Source: Ruthenibacterium lactatiformans
GTDB taxonomy: Bacteria > Bacillota > Clostridia > Oscillospirales > Ruminococcaceae
Assembly (NCBI RefSeq): GCF_000949455.1
Contig: NZ_JXXK01000040.1
Span: 1-29,564, forward strand
Length of the DNA stretch: 29,564 bases
Reading direction: 5' to 3'
Shown here: positions 1 through 7,526 of the stretch, in pieces
Position numbering within the stretch: the first letter of the stretch is position 1
How the letters are laid out: the number at the start of each line of letters is the position of its first letter
Made by a program: the position numbers and the translations under genes
The notes under the pieces: model-generated
What the model saw: the letters and a program-made list of their open reading frames with translations, nothing else
What the model was told of the DNA's origin: nothing
Databases searched by the model: none

Positions 1-186
1 CACTCCCGCAGCGGCCGCTTCCACCAAACACAGCAGGTGCGCGCTGCCGGGATGGCTGTCGCCAAATGTGCTCTCCACCATTACCTGCGGTTTTTCCAGG
101 TCGGCCTCCGTCTGCCCCATACCCATGCGCAGCGGGTCGATCTCCGGCGAAAGCGTCCGCACCTTCTGGCTGATCATTTCCTGCAT
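1..186 (-). CDS. IlvD/Edd-family dehydratase, N-terminal fragment
   Basis: The first 62 codons of a protein that continues beyond the left edge. The start ATG at 186 follows AAAGGAG with good spacing. The stretch VMVESTFGDSHPGSAH (about residues 36-51) matches the conserved N-terminal part of dihydroxy-acid and sugar-acid dehydratases, which carry an Fe-S cluster and remove water from dihydroxy acids. The family includes IlvD (branched-chain amino acids), Edd (6-phosphogluconate) and pentonate/hexonate dehydratases. The EST-F-GDSHPGSAH form is, as I recall, typical of the sugar-acid branch more than of IlvD itself, but 62 residues cannot decide the substrate. It is the last visible gene of the minus-strand sugar cluster, 73 bp after the GH1 gene, so a sugar-acid role is an inference from position. 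Confidence 0.75.
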   Translation of the reverse strand, partial: MQEMISQKVRTLSPEIDPLRMGMGQTEADLEKPQVMVESTFGDSHPGSAHLLCLVEAAAAGV

Positions 187-259
187 TCTCTACACTCCTT
201 TTGATGATTGCGGCGGCTCGCCGTTTTTTCATACAGTCTAAACTTTCCCCTGAGAATTC

Positions 260-1612
260 TTATAAGTTTTCTCCATTTTCTTTGATAGTACGAGCATACC
301 AAGCAAAAGAATCCTTTGGAATACGCTGCTGAGTGACAAAATCCACATAGACAAGCCCAAACCTATCGTTGTAGCCACGTTTCCACTCAAAATTATCCAA
401 AAGAGACCATTCAAAATATCCCCGAACATCTATACCATCTTCACATGCCCGACGCAGATGCGCAAGATGGCGGCACAGATAATCAATTCGCTGCGGATCA
501 TGCACCTTCCCTTCCCTATCTGGCCAGTCGTGAGCAGACATGCCGTTTTCTGTAATGTAAATTGGTGTTTTATAGCGCTCATACAAAAATTTTGTACCCC
601 AATACAGGCAGTCGAAATTCACATGCCATCCAATTGCCGTTCGCGGCCCCCCTTGAGGATAAGCAACTTTTTCCGGCTGACCGCCTGTGCCCATTCGCGT
701 GGGAATCCCCCGATAAATATTTTGTCCGTAAAAGTCTAGCGGCTGGCATATGGTTTTCATATCCGCCGTTCCTATTTGGGGCAGATCCCGCTCCAGCTCA
801 TGCAGCCCATCCTCTGGGTAATGACCTAGCATTACCGGATCGCTCCACCACGTCACACTCCAGGCCCAATCATCTCCTGGAACAGATAAGTATGCCCGTC
901 GCGCAGCCTCCACATCTGCAATATTATCTGTTACAGGCACACGTGCATTGGAGGTAGGTGCCCATCCAATTTGCGCCCCAGGCACCGTCGCACGTAACGC
1001 CTGCACCGCCTTACCGTGGGCCAGTAGTACATGGTGAGCCATTTGAAGGGCCTGTGCACGTGATGTACGCCAACCCGGTGCATGCATGCCTTGGCAAAAT
1101 GCATTACCGATGAACACCTGCGGTTCGTTAAATGTCATATAATGCTTTACACGCCCGCCCAGCCGCTTTCCGATAATCGCGGCATATTCCGCAAACCACT
1201 CTGACGCTTCTGGTGAAAGCCAACCACCGCGCTCCTGTAGTGCCTGCGGCAAATCCCAATGGTACAGCGTCAGATAAGGCGTGATGCCTTGTTCCAATAG
1301 GCCGTCCACCATTTCCTCATAAAATTGCAGCCCTGATTCGTTCAGCTGCCCAATACCATTTGGTAGCACCCGTGGCCAAGAAACTGAAAACCGGTATGCC
1401 TTTATCCCCAATTTCGCCATTAGGGCCACATCAACAGGCCAGAGATGATAATGGTCACATGCCACATCTCCCGTATGGCCCTCGAATATCTGCCCTGGTT
1501 CTTTTGTATAGACATCCCAAATCGACGGGCCGCGGCCGTCCTGTCCTGAGGCCCCCTCAATCTGGTATGCACTGGTCGCTACCCCCCACACAAAATCTTT
1601 CGGAAAACTCAT
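260..1612 (-). CDS. GH1 beta-glycosidase (beta-glucosidase/6-phospho-beta-glycosidase family)
   Basis: A 450-residue glycoside hydrolase family 1 enzyme, the usual length for a single (beta/alpha)8 barrel. The N-terminus FPKDFVWGVATSAYQIEG is the GH1 signature. The acid/base glutamate is E163 in TFNEP and the nucleophile is E355 in ITENG; the WSLLDNFEW motif near the C-terminus lines the substrate pocket. ATG at 1612 was chosen because AAGGAG lies six bases upstream; an upstream in-frame extension lacks a ribosome site and does not fit the family. There is no signal peptide, so it acts in the cytoplasm. The residues typical of 6-phospho enzymes are not evident, so a plain beta-glucosidase, beta-mannosidase or beta-galactosidase is more likely. 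It follows the GH2 gene by 115 bp and would finish off imported oligosaccharides. Confidence 0.93.
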   Translation of the reverse strand: MSFPKDFVWGVATSAYQIEGASGQDGRGPSIWDVYTKEPGQIFEGHTGDVACDHYHLWPVDVALMAKLGIKAYRFSVSWPRVLPNGIGQLNESGLQFYEEMVDGLLEQGITPYLTLYHWDLPQALQERGGWLSPEASEWFAEYAAIIGKRLGGRVKHYMTFNEPQVFIGNAFCQGMHAPGWRTSRAQALQMAHHVLLAHGKAVQALRATVPGAQIGWAPTSNARVPVTDNIADVEAARRAYLSVPGDDWAWSVTWWSDPVMLGHYPEDGLHELERDLPQIGTADMKTICQPLDFYGQNIYRGIPTRMGTGGQPEKVAYPQGGPRTAIGWHVNFDCLYWGTKFLYERYKTPIYITENGMSAHDWPDREGKVHDPQRIDYLCRHLAHLRRACEDGIDVRGYFEWSLLDNFEWKRGYNDRFGLVYVDFVTQQRIPKDSFAWYARTIKENGENL

Positions 1613-1665
1613 AGCATTCTCCTTCAGCTGCTTCAAGGTCAGCCGTTGAAATTCTTTCAATGCAA

Positions 1666-1708
1666 TGCCGCGGCCGTTGTCACAACAAAACTGTTTTCGG
1701 CCGCGGCA
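1666..1708. repeat. Perfect 11-bp inverted repeat between GH2 and GH1 genes
   Basis: TGCCGCGGCCG at 1666-1676 is the exact reverse complement of CGGCCGCGGCA at 1698-1708, with a 21-nt loop. In the minus-strand mRNA it makes a strong GC hairpin after the GH2 stop and before the GH1 ribosome site. No U-run follows it on the minus strand (the T-run is on the plus-strand side), so it looks more like an mRNA processing or stability element than a terminator of the operon. Confidence 0.6.
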
Positions 1709-1727
1709 AATATTTTTTACTAGTGTT

Positions 1728-4202
1728 TCAGTATGTGTCCGCCACGCTACGTACAAACAAACTTTTCTGTAGCTGCTCTGCCGTCACCTCCGGTGCGACA
1801 CCATTCTTCGCCAATGTGACACATACCCCCTGCGGCGTGCATAAGGGGAAATCATTGTCGGAAAACGGGCTGTCTGTCAGCTCTGTCTCCAGTTCTACCT
1901 GATGGGCATAGCAATCGCTTTTCACATAGATAGCAAAATTTTCGTCTTCTTCCTCCACACGCACCGTATAAAAGGGTTGCGGCAGTCTCATCTGCTTCGG
2001 CCTACAGAATAGTACACTGGCATACGCGCTGTCAGCGCCCTCCACACATAGACGATACGCCGCAAATATGGTGTCCTGTGCATGTTCCTGCATCTCTCCT
2101 GCAAAATCTATCACGTCCAGCTGCTGTACACTAAGTGGCTGTATCTGAACCGATACCATAGTATGAGCCAAAAGCGTATAAGCGGTATCGCGCAGTTCTA
2201 CTTCAACTAGTCCTTTCAATACTGCACGGCTGTCGTTATGAACCCACAAACGCAGTTCAGTCCCCTCCGCCTTGGCTGTTACCATACGCGGGGCAAAGAA
2301 GCGCCGTGCATAATAATGCAGCGCTTTCCAGCGGCCAAAATAGTCGATGCTCGCCCACGATGCTACAGGCCAACAGTCGTTAAGTTGCCAGTAAATAGCG
2401 CCCATGCAACGGCCTCTGTTGCGCCGCCAGTGCTCCACACCGTGCCTAATCGCTTCCGCCTGCAGAAGCTGTGAAATATAAAGCAGGGTTTCAAAATCTT
2501 TGGGATATCGGTAGTAGCTGGAAATATAGTACATGATCAAGCCGTTAGCCGCACCATTTTTTTGATGACTTTCCATCACAGGTGAAAAAATATTGTGGTC
2601 GTCGAATTCCGTAAATGTCTCCACCGTTCTTCGTCCGGGGAACGATTCAAAGCCAAACTCGGAACAAAAGCGGAAATAGAATTTTTCGTAATCTGTGAAC
2701 GGCTTCATACCATGCCATACATCCCAGTAATGTACATCCCCCCGATTCTCTGCATTAGGTTCGTCGAAAGAACCACCAGAAGAAGGCGAAGATGGCCAGT
2801 AAAACACCCCCGGTGCATTCTGTTCCATCTCCTGCGGAATCACATACTCAAACTGCTTGATATAATCTGCTTTCAGCGCGGGGTGATGTGTCACCACATC
2901 AGGCCACTCCACCCAGCCGAGCTCCATCTCATTATTGCCGCAGACAAGGCCCAGACAAGCGTGATGCCGGATACGCACCAAATTGTCCCGCAGTTCCGCG
3001 CGGATATTTTCTTCAAATGCTGCATCCATTCGGTATACATTGCAGGCAAACATGGCATCCTGCCATACAATCAAACCTAAGCGGTCACAAGCATCATAAA
3101 ACCAATCATCTGGATAATAGCCGCCTCCCCATACGCGAATGGAGTTAAAATTAGCTATGGCACAGTCCTTCAGAAGGCGTTGTGTCCGCTCCGGCGTTAC
3201 CCGTGTGATTACATTATCTTCTGGCACATAGTCTGCTCCCATGGCGAATATCTTGACGCCATTTACCTGGAAACAGAACTCCTCGCCCCATTCGTCTTTT
3301 TCGCGGCTCACTGTCAATTCCCGCAGGCCAATCTGTTTTTGCCATACGTCCTGTACTTGACCGTTTTCGCCCCATAACTCTACCCGCAGGGTATATAACG
3401 GCTGCTCACCATAGGTGTTGGGCCACCAGAGCTGTGGAGCTGCCACTGTAAAGGATACGGATGTTTTCCCGGTATTCGGCTCTTCCTGTGCTTGCATCGT
3501 GTCGCCAGACGGTGACGTAAGCACACAGCAAACGGTATTTTTGTTCGAGCCGGGAAGTTCATCCAGCTGTATGTCAACCTGCAGTGAAACCGTCCCCTTG
3601 TTGTGCCTCTGTTCCACATGCACGTCGGCCAGGCGTGCGCCTGAAAAAGCGTTCAACTCCACCGGACGCCAGATACCAGTATCAGGCAACTGGGGTCCCC
3701 AGTCCCAGCCAAACATACAATGCGCCTTGCGCAAAAAGTTATTTCCTCGGATACAGCCTTTTGCTACATAGTGTACTATTGCATCCTGTCCTTTCTCACG
3801 AATATACCGTAAGGAAGAGTGAAATACAATTTCCAGACAATTCTCGCCCGCTTTCAGCCTACCACTGACAGGGAAGTGCCAGGTACGATGCATATTATCC
3901 ACCATTCCCAGAAATTCTCCATTCAGCCGTATATCAGCCAACGTGTCCAGTCCGTAAAATACTAACTCCGCATATTGCTGTGCCAGCACTTCCTTTTGAG
4001 GAGTAAAGTACAACGTATAGCAAAAATCCTGATCCAGCAATTCACGAACTTCATACTCATTTTTGCGGTAAAAGGGGTCGGGCGCCAGTTTCGCGTCCAG
4101 CATTGCATGCAGTACACTGCAGGGAATATCCGTCTTTACTTTCCAACTCTCGCCCATGCAGGGCTGAATATACCAACCTCGGTTCAGTTCCTGTGTTATC
4201 AT
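1728..4202 (-). CDS. GH2 beta-mannosidase
   Basis: An 824-residue glycoside hydrolase family 2 protein of beta-mannosidase type, which removes terminal beta-mannose from the non-reducing end of oligosaccharides. The N-terminal jelly-roll sugar-binding domain (about 1-185, with FGWDWGPQLPDTGIWRP) is followed by an Ig-like domain and the TIM barrel (about 300-650). The acid/base is E425 in CGNNEMELGW and the nucleophile E515 in CSEFGFESFP, both in the sequence context usual for beta-mannosidases rather than GH2 beta-galactosidases. The IRVWGGGYYPDDWFYDACDR segment (355-374) is also typical. ATG at 4202 follows GGAGGAG closely; an in-frame extension upstream has no ribosome site. No signal peptide is present. 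It lies 41 bp after the mannose-6-phosphate isomerase gene, which supports mannose as the released sugar. Confidence 0.92.
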   Translation of the reverse strand: MITQELNRGWYIQPCMGESWKVKTDIPCSVLHAMLDAKLAPDPFYRKNEYEVRELLDQDFCYTLYFTPQKEVLAQQYAELVFYGLDTLADIRLNGEFLGMVDNMHRTWHFPVSGRLKAGENCLEIVFHSSLRYIREKGQDAIVHYVAKGCIRGNNFLRKAHCMFGWDWGPQLPDTGIWRPVELNAFSGARLADVHVEQRHNKGTVSLQVDIQLDELPGSNKNTVCCVLTSPSGDTMQAQEEPNTGKTSVSFTVAAPQLWWPNTYGEQPLYTLRVELWGENGQVQDVWQKQIGLRELTVSREKDEWGEEFCFQVNGVKIFAMGADYVPEDNVITRVTPERTQRLLKDCAIANFNSIRVWGGGYYPDDWFYDACDRLGLIVWQDAMFACNVYRMDAAFEENIRAELRDNLVRIRHHACLGLVCGNNEMELGWVEWPDVVTHHPALKADYIKQFEYVIPQEMEQNAPGVFYWPSSPSSGGSFDEPNAENRGDVHYWDVWHGMKPFTDYEKFYFRFCSEFGFESFPGRRTVETFTEFDDHNIFSPVMESHQKNGAANGLIMYYISSYYRYPKDFETLLYISQLLQAEAIRHGVEHWRRNRGRCMGAIYWQLNDCWPVASWASIDYFGRWKALHYYARRFFAPRMVTAKAEGTELRLWVHNDSRAVLKGLVEVELRDTAYTLLAHTMVSVQIQPLSVQQLDVIDFAGEMQEHAQDTIFAAYRLCVEGADSAYASVLFCRPKQMRLPQPFYTVRVEEEDENFAIYVKSDCYAHQVELETELTDSPFSDNDFPLCTPQGVCVTLAKNGVAPEVTAEQLQKSLFVRSVADTY

Positions 4203-4243
4203 GAAACTCCTCCGTTTTTTTGAATGAATCTGTTTTGATGTCC

Positions 4244-5338
4244 TTAATCCCGTGGGCCGAAGCACTGTAGCACCCGAAGCTGCCCGGCTGGGGCTGCACG
4301 CAAAACAAAGTCACTTGTGCCTGCCGGTACAAAGTACTGACCTGGTGCGTTCAACTGCAGAATCCCCCCCTTACATTCCAGCGTGCCTGCGCCCTCCAGA
4401 ACGTAAAGCCCGCTGAATCTTTCGTTCTTTACTTTTAACTCGCCATCTGTACGCAACTCACGCATGGCAAAAAATGGAGTGTCCTCATAACCCACGAGTT
4501 GTGCAGAGTCCCCTGTCTGTTCCCCGGGGAACGGACGACGCGGCAGGAACCATTTTTTTCGCGCCGCATCACGGCTGAACCCTTGATAATGAAAACATTC
4601 AAACATTTGATTGAAACCAAGTCCCTGGTGGCACATCTCATCTGCCACAGCGAAACCACTTGGGGTAGTGCGCTCCACGCGGATCGTATAATCTGTCGGT
4701 TCCTGAATCTCTGCCAGAAAGCAGCCCGCACCAATAGCGTGCGGCACGCCTCCTTCAATGAGAATTGTCTCACCGGGGTGCACCTCATAACGGTGCAGAC
4801 AATCCAGCATTCCCGGAATCTCCTGCTTTTTAAACAGCTCCTGCCAGTATTCCCGTGTCACACCTTCACGAAAGCCTAGATATACGCAAGGAGCTTCTCC
4901 CTCTACCATGCGACCGTCCAAAATATGCCAACATTCTGTCTTTCCGAAAGAAGACCCCAAAAGTCTCTGCGCAGTCTCTCTGTCAGGGTGAACCTGAATC
5001 GTTAATCTCTCTGACGAGTCAATAAGCTTCACCAGAACGCCCGGATGCGCACCGTGTGCCGCCGCATGAGTACTGCCCAGATAAGCAGCTGGATCTGATT
5101 CCAAAACCGACTTCAATGTAATCCTCGGAGTCTGCGCCAGATGAGAAAGCCCTTCTTCTGGAAAATCCTCCCTCCCGGAGTTTCGCGCTGCTACCACAGA
5201 CATGATCCATTCCTCTGGGAAGTGTCCGTCTCTGCCCATGCCGCGCTGTACACCGTGCAGTTCATCCAGTCGTGCTCCCCCTAAATAAGTCCTCCAAGCA
5301 CGGGGATAATCCAATTGAAACGGAAGATCAGTTCGCAT
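4244..5338 (-). CDS. manA: Class I mannose-6-phosphate isomerase
   Basis: A 364-residue cupin enzyme that interconverts mannose-6-phosphate and fructose-6-phosphate. The zinc ligands are visible: IQVHPD (Q115, H117), E135 in GKTECWH and H200 in GGVPHAIG. The segment EIQEPTDYTIR (210-220) with its arginine is the class I signature. It is about 45 residues longer than the common Bacillus form (about 315). Three in-frame starts exist: GTG 5353, ATG 5341 and ATG 5338. GAGGGG lies four bases before 5341 and seven before 5338, so 5338 was taken; 5353 would overlap its own ribosome site. It starts 12 bp after the stop of the upstream hydrolase and precedes the beta-mannosidase, joining mannose release to glycolysis. 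A separate mannose kinase or PTS would be needed to phosphorylate mannose; none is visible. Confidence 0.9.
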   Translation of the reverse strand: MRTDLPFQLDYPRAWRTYLGGARLDELHGVQRGMGRDGHFPEEWIMSVVAARNSGREDFPEEGLSHLAQTPRITLKSVLESDPAAYLGSTHAAAHGAHPGVLVKLIDSSERLTIQVHPDRETAQRLLGSSFGKTECWHILDGRMVEGEAPCVYLGFREGVTREYWQELFKKQEIPGMLDCLHRYEVHPGETILIEGGVPHAIGAGCFLAEIQEPTDYTIRVERTTPSGFAVADEMCHQGLGFNQMFECFHYQGFSRDAARKKWFLPRRPFPGEQTGDSAQLVGYEDTPFFAMRELRTDGELKVKNERFSGLYVLEGAGTLECKGGILQLNAPGQYFVPAGTSDFVLRAAPAGQLRVLQCFGPRD

Positions 5339-5349
5339 CATATATCCCC

Positions 5350-7419
5350 TCACTTTTCATAAACATACACGGCATGGCTACACGCAGGCAATGTAAATAC
5401 GGCCTGATTATCCGCCTGTACCGTATTTCCAGTAAACAACTCCGTCAACACGACTCCTGCTGGAAGCCCTGTCAGCGACACATTCTCGGCCTTATCGGAG
5501 AAATTCACAGCCAGTACCGCCTTCTGTGTTTCCGATTCGATATATGAGAGATGGACATGCTCGTCCTTCTGCGCACGTATGCAGGATACCTTTGCCGTCA
5601 CCTGAGAAATTATTTCCTTCAGCTCCGGCCACAGCTTTTCCAGCAGAACCAATCCTTCAAAATTGTTGAAATAAAGCGTCTTGCCCTTGCCATATTCGTG
5701 CAGCACCACAGCCGGCGTACCATCTTCCATTACAGCCAGCACACGGGCAGACGGATCTGTCAGCTTCAGCTTCTGACTTTGGTAGCCTGTATGCAGTGTC
5801 CCCTCTTTGGTTTTCATTCCTTTACCGCTATCAACATCAATTTCTACCACGCCGAACAGCTTTGACAATGTTTTACCTGGGATTCCTTCTGGCGGTACAC
5901 AGCCACGGTCATCCAGCGCCCCCATACGGCCGTCCGCAATGAGGACACCGCCGTTTTCCACATAGCGGCACAAGCTTTGCGCTTCTTCCTCACTTATGCG
6001 AATAGCGCCTGGCAGAACCATTACAGGCACCTGCCGCTCCCCCACGCCAAGGCGCGAGAGGTCTGTAAATTCAACCGACATTCCCCAGTTCCAAAACAGC
6101 TTGTACCAGCCCTCCATATTTTGTGCCCAAAAGCTTTTGCCCGCTTCGCCAAATTTCAGTAGGCTGTCAAAGTACAGACGCACGTCGTAATTGTAAGCGA
6201 TTTGCACTGAGGGACTCGAAATGCAGAAATTATCGAATAATTCACTATTGGAACGGATGACTCTCATCAAAGAACTCATCGCCTCAGCGCGCTCATTCGG
6301 GGTACCATCCATCAGTGTAAGACCTCGGCCAGTAGCTTGATACCCGTGCAGGAACGGGCGCCAGCGCCACAACTGCATACCTGAAAGCCCAGTGAATATA
6401 CACATAAGTGTCCAGCTTACCAATTCCTCGCAGTTTACTTCGCTGCCTGGCGTCAGCACAGACTGAGTGTGCGTCTGCAGCTCGTTGACGAAATAGGGCT
6501 TGTGCGCCTTGCGCGCTGCGCCCGCTGGAATGGAAAAGTACATCGACAACGTCCAGGGTGTGTCTTTGTAATTGCGCCCCCAGCTCTTAGGATAAAACGT
6601 AGCCCCATAAATATCGGGCACATAAGCTGTTTCAAACTCATCATTGTTGCGCATAGTGACATCTTGTGCAACAACCGCAGATGATGTGCCGTCCACAATA
6701 ATTGGATGCGCATCATCATACTTCCTTGCCGTATCATACAAAAAACGACAAATTTCTGTGACATTAACACTACGGAACTTTTCATACTCCACCGCAGGCA
6801 GCAGGCTGGACCAAATACTATATGGAGCGCGGCGCATCTCCGAGCGTACCTGCTCAAAGCTCTCATAGCGGCGATACCATTCCTTGTTCAGCTTCTCAAT
6901 GGTGCCGTATTTTTCACGCAACCATTCCTGGTATTTGCGTGTTGTCCATTCGTCATCAGAGCGAAAATGTGCTTCGTTGAATACATCCCAGCCATAAACA
7001 GCGGGGTGATCCTTCAAGGCCGTAATCGCTTCGCGGAAATATGTATCGAAATAGTCTCGCACCACAGGATGGTTCAGATTCGCCCACATACAGTCTACGT
7101 TATACCATGGCCCATACTGATCCCCATACTCCATCTCCGACGTACAAGCTGAATCTGGCATGAATTCCTGTGCCTGATTTTGGCCAAACAACTGCAAAAT
7201 GGCTTTCATACCCAGCTCTTGGCACAAATCGAGTACATAGCGTGTTTTGCTGAACACCCACTCATGGCTGCTCTTCGCCAGCCACGCATTGCCGATAGGC
7301 CACAGGGTTATCAGGTTGAAGCCGCAGTCCCGCATATTCGTAAGGTCCCGCCGCATTTCCTCATCTGTGTAGTCCTGCTCAATGATATATACCGCTCCAA
7401 ATAAAAAGTTACTTTCCAT
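5350..7419 (-). CDS. GH42-like clan GH-A glycoside hydrolase, tandem copy 2
   Basis: A 689-residue protein with a (beta/alpha)8 catalytic domain (about 1-390), a beta-galactosidase trimerization-like domain (about 440-600; VMVLPGA then CRYVENGGVLIADGR) and a small C-terminal beta domain. This is the GH42 layout, shared by the beta-mannosidase family GH164. Probable acid/base is E149 in WDVFNE and nucleophile E313 in YFVNELQ. It does not show the usual GH42 N-terminal YPEQW start or the zinc cysteines, so it is a divergent branch. ATG 7419 follows GGGAGGATATTTTT. Neighbours (GH2 beta-mannosidase, mannose-6-phosphate isomerase) favour a beta-mannoside; beta-galactoside remains possible. No signal peptide. 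It is a near duplicate of the gene directly upstream, of equal length, with no net gap over most of the alignment. Confidence 0.85.
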   Translation of the reverse strand: MESNFLFGAVYIIEQDYTDEEMRRDLTNMRDCGFNLITLWPIGNAWLAKSSHEWVFSKTRYVLDLCQELGMKAILQLFGQNQAQEFMPDSACTSEMEYGDQYGPWYNVDCMWANLNHPVVRDYFDTYFREAITALKDHPAVYGWDVFNEAHFRSDDEWTTRKYQEWLREKYGTIEKLNKEWYRRYESFEQVRSEMRRAPYSIWSSLLPAVEYEKFRSVNVTEICRFLYDTARKYDDAHPIIVDGTSSAVVAQDVTMRNNDEFETAYVPDIYGATFYPKSWGRNYKDTPWTLSMYFSIPAGAARKAHKPYFVNELQTHTQSVLTPGSEVNCEELVSWTLMCIFTGLSGMQLWRWRPFLHGYQATGRGLTLMDGTPNERAEAMSSLMRVIRSNSELFDNFCISSPSVQIAYNYDVRLYFDSLLKFGEAGKSFWAQNMEGWYKLFWNWGMSVEFTDLSRLGVGERQVPVMVLPGAIRISEEEAQSLCRYVENGGVLIADGRMGALDDRGCVPPEGIPGKTLSKLFGVVEIDVDSGKGMKTKEGTLHTGYQSQKLKLTDPSARVLAVMEDGTPAVVLHEYGKGKTLYFNNFEGLVLLEKLWPELKEIISQVTAKVSCIRAQKDEHVHLSYIESETQKAVLAVNFSDKAENVSLTGLPAGVVLTELFTGNTVQADNQAVFTLPACSHAVYVYEK

Positions 7420-7450
7420 AAAAATATCCTCCCATCTCAAGGTTACCGTA

Positions 7451-7459
7451 AGTATACCA
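7451..7459 (-). promoter_or_regulatory. Possible extended -10 promoter before copy 2
   Basis: On the minus strand TGGTATACT (7459-7451) is a good extended -10 element, 32 bp before the ATG at 7419. The -35 position holds only a T-run. It lies in the 107-bp gap between the two tandem hydrolase genes and could let copy 2 and downstream genes be expressed without read-through. Prediction from motif only. Confidence 0.35.
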
Positions 7460-7526
7460 AGACGGGAGGATTCAAAAAATGCAGAAAATCTTCTTTTTTA
7501 TCTAAAAAACTATACAGCTTTGGATA

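Noticed and set aside
211..229. GC hairpin followed by six T between GH1 and the dehydratase gene
   Set aside because: It has terminator form only on the plus strand, where no gene ends; probably fortuitous.
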